DNA of 64,000 nucleotides, taken from positions 62,001-126,000 of the forward strand of contig NZ_APVL01000003.1 in NCBI RefSeq assembly GCF_000565285.1, given 5' to 3'. The position numbers and the translations under genes are program-made. The notes below the pieces were generated by a model, which ran no database searches, had not been told where the DNA came from, and worked only from the letters and a program-made list of their open reading frames with translations. Numbering within the stretch: the stretch's first letter is position 1; the number at the start of each line of letters is the position of its first letter. Shown piece by piece: positions 58,371-64,000 of the stretch. Origin of the DNA: Cytobacillus firmus DS1. Its GTDB lineage: Bacteria; Bacillota; Bacilli; Bacillales; Cytobacillaceae.

Positions 58371-59957
58371 TCATTTTGGCAAGTAGACAGAAAACACCGT
58401 ACCATTTTCTTCATTACTGTCAAATTCAATCATTCCGCCTAATGAGCGTGCTTCATCGTTTACATTTCCAAGACCATATCCTCTATGTTTTCCCTTGGAA
58501 GAAAAACCGGTTTGAAAAATAAATGGCTTATCCTCTTCCTTAATCCCCTTGCCATTGTCATTGATTTCAAAAATAATGTCATTTCCGATATCTGTCACAA
58601 AAAAATGAACCATCTTTTCTTCTTTTTCTGCAACGGCATCAAATGCATTATTTATGAGATTCCCCAAAATAATGATCAGGGAAGATAGCTTGAATTTTTC
58701 CGGAAGGGATTCCAGCGAGCTTTCTGGATCAATAACAAAATTTATTTTCTTTTCCGACGCCTGCGCCATTTTCCCTAATATAATGGCCTGGACTTTTTCA
58801 TCCTTTATTTTCGATAATAACAAATCTTCCTCAATCGAATGGATATGGGCCTCATTTTTAATAAACTTAATCGCTTCCTCTTTCCTATTCAGCTGAAGAA
58901 GGCCGAGAATGGCATACAGCTTATTGGTGAATTCATGAGCTTGAGCTCTCAGGTCATCGGAATACTGCCTAACCTCTGATAGGGCATCAATCATATGCTT
59001 GATCTCTGTCCGATCACGGAAGCTTCCGACCATCCCTTTCTTTTGTTCTTCTTCAATAATCGGCTCAGTACTGACAATCATAATTTTATCTTTGTATTGT
59101 ATTTCAACATTCATTTGTTTTTCATTGTTTGAAAGGATCCTTAACATTTCTGAGGAACCAATTACATCAGTTAAGGGCCGCCCTTCTGCCTGTGCCTCAA
59201 TATCCAGCATATGCTGTGCAGACGAGTTCATCATGGTAATAGCTCCTTGTTCATCCACTGCAATAATTCCTTCCCGCACCGATTGCAGGATCGCATTTCT
59301 TTCTCTGAACAAAGCGGCAATTTCATATGGCTCCAGATTGAGGGTATCTTTACGAATACTGTTGGCCAAAAGGAAGCTTCCAAAAATCCCAATGATTAAG
59401 ATCAATATGGAGGCCTTAAGAATCTTTGCGATATCATCCCAAATAGAAAGGTATATCGCATCCATTTCATATAAAACAACGACTGTACCCTCGACTTTTT
59501 TATATGGTCCATAATCCACCAAAACCGGGGCAATCGCTTTAAGCACCTTTCTGCCGTTTTCCGTTGTCTGGAGAACGTAATAGCTCCCATAAGTAAGCGC
59601 TTTATCAATATTGTCATTGTTCAGCATTTTATATAAACCCTGCTCATCTGTTGAAGCAATCAGCCTCCCATCACGGCCCTGAAAAAATACAGTCATGGGC
59701 TTGGATTGATATTTAATCTGGTCCATCAATATATTGATATTTTCATGTTCGCCGCCATGCCGGAAGAAATCTTGCAGGGCAGGCATATAAGACAGGGTCT
59801 TGGCCGTTTCCAAGGATATTTCCCTGGCTTTTACCACATCATCAGCCTGCTTCATATAAATAAATAAGCCTGATAAAGAAGTGATGATGAATATAATCAG
59901 CATGAGGACCAGTCCCAGAATTTTCACCTTCAATGAAACCTTTAGGAATTTTTTCAT
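58371..59957 (-). CDS. Sensor histidine kinase, CitA/DcuS type
   Basis: 528 residues: TM1 (about 14-35), an extracytoplasmic Cache/PDC-like domain (36-175, with FFQGRDGRLIASTDEQG), TM2 (about 178-200), a PAS domain (about 215-320, GIIAVDEQGAITMMNSSAQ), then the Spo0B-type DHp with phospho-acceptor His341 in QAHEFTNKLYAILGLLQL and a HATPase domain with NLINNAFDAV (N box), DNGKGI and GYGLGN (G boxes). Family members sense citrate or dicarboxylates outside the cell. Encoded 23 nt upstream of the response regulator. The ribosome site is weak (GATGAAGATATC). Confidence 0.9.
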   Translation of the reverse strand: MKKFLKVSLKVKILGLVLMLIIFIITSLSGLFIYMKQADDVVKAREISLETAKTLSYMPALQDFFRHGGEHENINILMDQIKYQSKPMTVFFQGRDGRLIASTDEQGLYKMLNNDNIDKALTYGSYYVLQTTENGRKVLKAIAPVLVDYGPYKKVEGTVVVLYEMDAIYLSIWDDIAKILKASILILIIGIFGSFLLANSIRKDTLNLEPYEIAALFRERNAILQSVREGIIAVDEQGAITMMNSSAQHMLDIEAQAEGRPLTDVIGSSEMLRILSNNEKQMNVEIQYKDKIMIVSTEPIIEEEQKKGMVGSFRDRTEIKHMIDALSEVRQYSDDLRAQAHEFTNKLYAILGLLQLNRKEEAIKFIKNEAHIHSIEEDLLLSKIKDEKVQAIILGKMAQASEKKINFVIDPESSLESLPEKFKLSSLIIILGNLINNAFDAVAEKEEKMVHFFVTDIGNDIIFEINDNGKGIKEEDKPFIFQTGFSSKGKHRGYGLGNVNDEARSLGGMIEFDSNEENGTVFSVYLPK

Positions 59958-60233
59958 GATATCTTCATCAGCTGTTCACTATTCCCCATCTTTTTCTACT
60001 ATATTAGTATAAATATTCAAAATTATCCATGAATCCTTCTTACTAGTCGGCCAATAAGAAAAACGCGAGCGCCTTCGGAACCAAAAGCGCTTGTTCCTGT
60101 CAAGAACATCCAAGAAAGCTTTCCCTAGGTGCTCACCCGACAAGCACAAGATGAGCCTCTCGGAAAGGCCTTCTTTTCCTTTTTTGGGAGGCTCGGCTTG
60201 GTGCTAGACAATTATCAACGTTCATCATGAATT
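59958..60233. other. Gap upstream of the kinase gene, mostly dispersed repeat
   Basis: About 100 bp of AT-rich promoter DNA for the kinase, followed by the dispersed element at 60060-60226 and the murA terminator. No gene. Confidence 0.6.
60060..60226. repeat. Dispersed Bacillaceae element, copy A
   Basis: Begins AAAACGCGAGCGCCTTCGG and ends GCTAGACAATTATCAACGTTC. The core CAAGCACAAGATGAGCCTC...GGGAGGCTCGGCTTGGTGC can fold as a long hairpin (GATGAGCCTC / GAGGCTCG). Aligns to copy B at 62686-62940. Probably truncated relative to copy B. Confidence 0.7.
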
Positions 60234-60285
60234 AAAAAACCGCAGAATCGATTTGTCAGTCCTCTGACAGCTCGATTCTGCGGTA
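60234..60285 (-). terminator. murA terminator
   Basis: Minus strand CCGCAGAATCGA / TCGATTCTGCGG outer stem with an inner CTGTCAGA / TCTGACAG-like stem, then T6; about 66 nt past the murA stop. Confidence 0.88.
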
Positions 60286-60351
60286 TCAGTTTGAAATGCG
60301 CGCAAGGCGACTATTTTGACGACTCTTAAAAGCCGCCTTGATTGGCATTAC

Positions 60352-61662
60352 TTATGCGTTCATGTCAGAAACAAGGCCGTTATTAACAGGCATTTCTTCC
60401 ACTTCTGTTACACGTTCAATATCTGCACCAAGTGCAGCAAGTTTTTCGTGGAAGTTCACGTATCCGCGGTCAAGATGCTTCAGCTCTGTCACGCGTGTTA
60501 CGCCTTCTGCCACCAATCCAGTCAGGATCAATGCTGCGGCTGCACGAAGGTCTGTCGCAGCTACTTCTGCGCCCTGCAGATTGCTTGGTCCGTTCATGAT
60601 TACAGAACGGCCTTCAATTTTAATATCAGCGTTCATGCGGCGGAATTCCTCCACATGCATGAAACGGTTTTCGAATACAGTTTCCGTAATCACACTTGTA
60701 CCCTGAGCGTGAAGCAATAGGGCCATCATTTGTGATTGCATGTCTGTCGGGAATCCAGGATGTGGCATTGTTTTAATATCAACGGCCTTCAACTTGTCTG
60801 GACCCATAACACGGATGCCTTCAGCTTCTTCAATGAAGGTAACACCCATTTCTTCCATTTTGGCGATTAGTGAAGCAGAATGCTCAAGTACAGCACCCTT
60901 TACAAGAACGTCTCCGCCTGTAATGGCAGCTGCCACCATGAATGTACCTGCTTCAATGCGGTCAGGAATGATGTTGTGCTCTGCACCAAACAGTACGTCC
61001 ACACCTTCAATGCGGATCGTGCCCGTTCCTGCCCCCTTAACCTTGGCACCCATTTTATTAAGGAAGTTAGCCAGGTCCACAATTTCAGGTTCCTTTGCTA
61101 CGTTTTCCAGAATCGTTGTGCCTTTAGCCAATGTTGCAGCCATCATAATGTTCTCCGTAGCACCCACGCTAGGGAAATCGAGATATATTTTTGCTCCATG
61201 CAAGCGGCCTTCCGGTGCTTCCGCTTCAATAAAGCCATTACCAACCTTTACTTTCGCACCCATCGCTTCAAAGCCTTTTAAATGCTGATCGATCGGGCGG
61301 GAACCGATCGCGCAGCCCCCTGGCAATGCCACACGGGCACGGCCATTTCTTGCTAATAAAGATCCCATGACTAAAACTGAAGCACGCATTTTGCGTACAT
61401 ATTCAAAAGGTGCTTCTACCTTCAACTCTCGAGATGCATTTACTGTTACTGTATTATTTTCAAACTCCACTTCGGCGTTTAAATAGCGTAATACTTCATT
61501 AATAGTATATACATCGGAGAGTGTTGGGACATCACGAATTACGCTTTTGCCATCACTTGCTAACAGTGTTGCGGCGATAACCGGTAAAACAGCGTTTTTT
61601 GCTCCTTCTACTTTGACAGTACCGCTTAACCTATTTCCGCCGCGGACGATGATTTTATCCAA
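60352..61662 (-). CDS. murA: UDP-N-acetylglucosamine 1-carboxyvinyltransferase MurA
   Basis: 436 residues, very close in sequence to B. subtilis MurAA. Start [20 protein letters not shown] with the substrate Lys/Asn (KNAVLP), catalytic Cys117 in [17 protein letters not shown] (the fosfomycin target), and [19 protein letters not shown]. It transfers enolpyruvate from PEP to UDP-GlcNAc, the first committed step of peptidoglycan synthesis, in the cytosol. It follows ywmB by 33 nt in the same direction. The usual downstream neighbour spoIID is about 10 kb away here. Confidence 0.96.
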   Translation of the reverse strand: MDKIIVRGGNRLSGTVKVEGAKNAVLPVIAATLLASDGKSVIRDVPTLSDVYTINEVLRYLNAEVEFENNTVTVNASRELKVEAPFEYVRKMRASVLVMGSLLARNGRARVALPGGCAIGSRPIDQHLKGFEAMGAKVKVGNGFIEAEAPEGRLHGAKIYLDFPSVGATENIMMAATLAKGTTILENVAKEPEIVDLANFLNKMGAKVKGAGTGTIRIEGVDVLFGAEHNIIPDRIEAGTFMVAAAITGGDVLVKGAVLEHSASLIAKMEEMGVTFIEEAEGIRVMGPDKLKAVDIKTMPHPGFPTDMQSQMMALLLHAQGTSVITETVFENRFMHVEEFRRMNADIKIEGRSVIMNGPSNLQGAEVAATDLRAAAALILTGLVAEGVTRVTELKHLDRGYVNFHEKLAALGADIERVTEVEEMPVNNGLVSDMNA

Positions 61663-61695
61663 AGTGTATTCCCCTCCGCGTCCAATTTCTCTATA

Positions 61696-62436
61696 TTAAT
61701 ATTCAATCGTTATGATGGGTGTGCCAATAACTATGTTTGTCTTGGCGCCCATTCCATTTGTCCGTAATCCAAGCTGCATGTTCATTTCATTGCCATTTGT
61801 CTCAATAGATTCACCAAAAAGCGGTGAATTTGCTGATGCTGAAATAAATTGCTCTTCTTTTAATGACTCTATTTCTGTCGCATTAAAAGCGTCCAGTAAT
61901 TGTGTCGCAGTATCAGGCAAAGACTTATTAATCTTATCATTGAATTCGCCTTGGATACAAGAGAAAATTGTGGCATTTCCTCGAAAAATGTCAGAAATCT
62001 TACTATTTAGTTCTGCAGCCAGTTTGCTCTGTTCTTGTTTCCACCCCTGACCTTTGGCCTCATAAATCACATACGTCTGAACTTGACCTTTTGTGGGGGT
62101 TGATAATATTTTTACTGCTTCTGACTGAGCATCTGTTTGCTTAATAATAGCTTTTGCTTCCCAGGATTTTTCTGTTTTTTGAAAGCTCCATTCCCAATCA
62201 GGATATTTCGACTGCAGATCATTGGTGAATGCTTTTATTTCCTGAAAGTTTTGGCTTTCCATTTTTTCTCTCGCATGCAAAGTCCAATCTTTGATTAAAA
62301 TATTCTCGCCCTGTAAAACCGAGGCCATCGATAACAGGTCAAGCTCCCCTTTGGCTACAGTCGTCTTATTCCCAATGTTTATCATCATGAAACCAATAAT
62401 GGCAATAATAGATAATGTAATGAATGATTTTTTCAT
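61696..62436 (-). CDS. ywmB: YwmB family protein (TATA-box-binding-like fold)
   Basis: 246 residues: an N-terminal signal or anchor (about 5-22, FITLSIIAIIGFMMINIG), then an extracytoplasmic domain. The YwmB family has a TATA-box-binding-protein-like fold and unknown function. Its position just upstream of murA is conserved in Bacillus and is the main support for the symbol. The start is the ATG at 62436 after AGGGGAGGAG; the frame runs to 62505. Confidence 0.83.
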   Translation of the reverse strand: MKKSFITLSIIAIIGFMMINIGNKTTVAKGELDLLSMASVLQGENILIKDWTLHAREKMESQNFQEIKAFTNDLQSKYPDWEWSFQKTEKSWEAKAIIKQTDAQSEAVKILSTPTKGQVQTYVIYEAKGQGWKQEQSKLAAELNSKISDIFRGNATIFSCIQGEFNDKINKSLPDTATQLLDAFNATEIESLKEEQFISASANSPLFGESIETNGNEMNMQLGLRTNGMGAKTNIVIGTPIITIEY

Positions 62437-62519
62437 CTGTAAACTCCTCCCCTTAGTACCATTGTTACCAAGGATAGAGTGAGCATACTTGGGAATTGTC
62501 GTCACTTTTTGACAAACTG

Positions 62520-62569
62520 AAAAGGCAGCATAATCACTGTTTATTTCGTTGCTCTTTCTGCCTTTGTAT
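62520..62569 (-). terminator. Possible ywzB terminator with long loop
   Basis: Minus strand AAAGGCAG and CTGCCTTTT pair across about 32 nt. It is far (about 420 nt) from ywzB and separated by the dispersed element, so its use is uncertain. Confidence 0.35.
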
Positions 62570-62685
62570 GCATACTTTGAAAATCATTTCACAAGAGAGT
62601 ATGTATGCAGAAAAACAAGCAACAAAAAGATTTTACTCAATAATTGTCAAATTGAAAACATGTATGAAGACCTATATTTACAAGA

Positions 62686-62940
62686 AAAGCGGAAGCGCCC
62701 TGCCCACGAAGGAACGCAGACTAAGATCGCCACGTCCTGTGGCAACGTCTGCATGACCCGCATCCTCCCAAAAGCTGTCGCTTTTGGTCGTGCGATGTTT
62801 ATGCTGTCGAAGCCTTCCTTGTCCTGCGGGCCTCAAGCATAAGACGAGCCTCACGGTAAGGCGTTTTTTGCCTTGCTGGGAGGATTGGCTTATGACCTCG
62901 AGGGGGTAGGCGCTGGAGCTAGACAGCTATCAAAGTTCCA
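62686..62940. repeat. Dispersed Bacillaceae element, copy B (long form)
   Basis: Begins AAAAGCGGAAGCGCCCTGCC and ends GCTAGACAGCTATCAAAGTTCC. The core AAGCATAAGACGAGCCTCACGG...GGGAGGATTGGCTTATGACC forms a long stem; GACCTCGAGGGGGTAGGCGCTGGAGCTAGACA is the common 3' part, a pattern I recall from many Bacillus genomes. It carries an internal extra about 80 bp relative to copy A. Most of the 62437-62989 gap is this element; the rest is the ywmB promoter region. Confidence 0.75.
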
Positions 62941-62989
62941 AGAAATAGTTCCAGATTATTATAAAAAATATAGCCACCAAATACAGTAC

Positions 62990-63241
62990 CTATAGGAAGG
63001 TTATGTTCTGCAGTATAAGCGGAAGCTGCTGGGACCATAAAAGATAGTCTAGAAAGAAGTTGCTGACGGAAGATCCAATTACAATTGAAAGCAGAACATA
63101 CAATACACGTGCCTGAAAAACATGATTCGCCCGCAAAAGGGTTTCAAACCGCAATGCCTGAAGCGCCCACCAGGCCAGCGCAATAAACACCAGATGAGAC
63201 ATAATGCTGATGAGTGCCTGCTGCCCAAATCCTGATATCAT
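62990..63241 (-). CDS. ywzB: DUF1146 family membrane protein YwzB
   Basis: 83 residues with two hydrophobic helices (about 10-30, ISIMSHLVFIALAWWALQAL, and 45-65, VLYVLLSIVIGSSVSNFFL) and the family pattern FE-x-L-R/ALRFETLLRANHVFQAR between them. DUF1146 proteins are small membrane proteins of unknown function that sit between the ATP synthase/NADH dehydrogenase region and murA in Bacillaceae. GAAGGAGGGAAGAAG precedes the ATG. Confidence 0.85.
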   Translation of the reverse strand: MISGFGQQALISIMSHLVFIALAWWALQALRFETLLRANHVFQARVLYVLLSIVIGSSVSNFFLDYLLWSQQLPLILQNITFL

Positions 63242-63432
63242 CTTCTTCCCTCCTTCAATTCAATGCCACTTCGCTTACCTGCCTTGTGCGCTACAATACC
63301 ATTTGACGTTTATACTATCAGGTAAGTTTCATGACTGGATGTTTTTTGAAAATTAAGTTTCTTTCTTTTTCGCAGTTTATAAGTCCATTATATCGAATTG
63401 TCGAAAAAACACGAAGTTTAATGAAGGCAAAC

Positions 63433-63456
63433 AAAAAGAAGGGGAAATTTCCCCCT
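63433..63456 (-). terminator. Terminator of the nuo operon
   Basis: Minus strand GGGGGAAATTTCCCC followed by TTCTTTTTG. Another inverted repeat (GCTTTTTAAAA / TTTTAAAAAGC) at about 63494-63521 lies right after the nuoN stop. Confidence 0.72.
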
Positions 63457-63523
63457 CCTATTTATACCCCTTTTGTCCCCTTTTTTCGTAGAGCTTTTTA
63501 AAACCCCCATTTTAAAAAGCCTT

Positions 63524-64000
63524 TTATTGAAAGAAATCAGTAAACTGATTGAAATTGCCCTGCAGGAAATCAAATGCAATATTTGGTGCAATTCCAAACA
63601 GGATGGTGGCGGCCAGGCTGATGCCGATAACTGTCGTTAATGCAGCTGGAATCTTAACTTTTCCTGTATCTGGTGCAGGCCTGAAGAACATTTGCACCAT
63701 GACGCCGAAGTAGTAGAAGTAGGAAACGACGGTTGTCGCAATCATAATTGATACCAGTACATAATGACCCTCATTCGGCACTAATGCACCCATGAAAATA
63801 TTCAGTTTGCCAATAAACCCGGCTGTCCCCGGAATACCTGCAAGTGACAGCAGGAATATAGCCATGGCGATGGCCAGGAATGGTGCGCGGCGGTAAAGCC
63901 CGGCAAATTGGCTGATATCTTCTGAACCTGATTTATGTGTTATATGCTGGATGATCGCGAAAGCACCCAGGTTCATGAATAAGTAGGCCCCAAGGTAAAA
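63524..64000 (-). CDS. nuoN: NADH-quinone oxidoreductase subunit N, C-terminal part (partial)
   Basis: 159 visible codons, open through the right edge (FYLGAYLFMNLGAFAIIQHI). The segment SEDISQFAGLYRRAPFLAIAMAIFLLSLAGIPGTAGFIGKL (in parts) and the following helices are typical of the NuoN proton-pumping antiporter-like subunit, with its end DFLQGNFNQFTDFFQ. It belongs to complex I in the plasma membrane. In several Bacillaceae (but not B. subtilis) the nuo operon lies here, before ywzB-ywmB-murA. Confidence 0.9.
   Translation of the reverse strand, partial: FYLGAYLFMNLGAFAIIQHITHKSGSEDISQFAGLYRRAPFLAIAMAIFLLSLAGIPGTAGFIGKLNIFMGALVPNEGHYVLVSIMIATTVVSYFYYFGVMVQMFFRPAPDTGKVKIPAALTTVIGISLAATILFGIAPNIAFDFLQGNFNQFTDFFQ

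Noticed and set aside
62566..62608. Inverted repeat TGCATACT...AGTATGTATGCA between ywmB and the dispersed element
   Set aside because: Short, imperfect, with no T-run and no clear promoter relationship; could be chance or an edge of repeat decay.

Overview
The window looks like a chromosomal segment from an endospore-forming, motile, naturally competent-type Bacillaceae (Bacillus/Cytobacillus-like; I cannot name the species). The evidence is a backbone syntenic with the Bacillus subtilis ywm-ywq region: nuoN end, DUF1146 (ywzB), ywmB, murA, spoIID, spoIIQ, spoIIID, mbl, flhO, flhP, epuA-like, fabZ, ywpF, ssbB, ywqB/ywqA, with typical AGGAGG ribosome binding sites, sigma-E, FapR, ComK and CcpA type sites, and Bacillaceae-type dispersed repeats.

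Layout. 1-158 is the 5' end of a chemoreceptor. 335-8800 (minus) is a probable p-aminobenzoyl-glutamate/peptide salvage operon: two AbgA-like and one AbgB-like M20 hydrolases, an AbgT transporter, a carbamoylase-like hydrolase and an unusual regulator. 9112-12183 (plus) is a DUF1672 lipoprotein followed by a lipase-motif protein with a long helical C-terminus, which fits the TilA-TslA type VII-secreted reverse-LXG lipase toxin/immunity pair. 13136-17970 (minus) holds two secreted enzymes, a 5'-nucleotidase and a multidomain nuclease, that share a C-terminal module. 18286-28047 is accessory: a GGDEF-EAL protein, a zinc-ribbon PD-(D/E)XK protein, a LysM-3D protein, a decayed yifB/comM remnant, a PAS chemoreceptor, a secreted alpha/beta hydrolase and an MFS transporter. 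28307-40190 is the ywqBA, ssbB, ywpF, fabZ, flhOP, mbl, spoIIID block. 40881-47480 has a LysM protein, a sodium:solute symporter operon (small subunit, large subunit, CBS/nucleotidyltransferase protein, DnaQ-like exonuclease) and pcp. 47624-50440 is spoIIQ, vanZ-like and spoIID. 50546-59957 is a tricarboxylate/tricarballylate cassette (LysR, TcuA, DASS permease, TctCBA, two-component system) lying between spoIID and murA, genes that are neighbours in B. subtilis. 60352-64000 is murA, ywmB, ywzB and the nuoN end.

Regulation readable from the sequence: two tandem ComK AT-boxes upstream of ssbB; a FapR operator in front of fabZ; a perfect cre palindrome on the -35 of tctCBA with four TGAAC direct repeats further upstream; a sigma-E promoter for spoIID; a near-perfect palindrome between the divergent LysR gene and tcuA.

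The intergenic DNA is unusually rich in repeats of at least five families: 20-21 bp CTATTTGCA arrays (two loci), a 52-bp hairpin array (two loci), a 31-bp REP-like element (three copies), a 181-bp element with terminal inverted repeats, and two copies of a large AAGCRnAAGAnGAGCC-type element flanking murA-ywmB. Three of the arrays sit just past the terminator of a plus-strand gene, between convergent genes.
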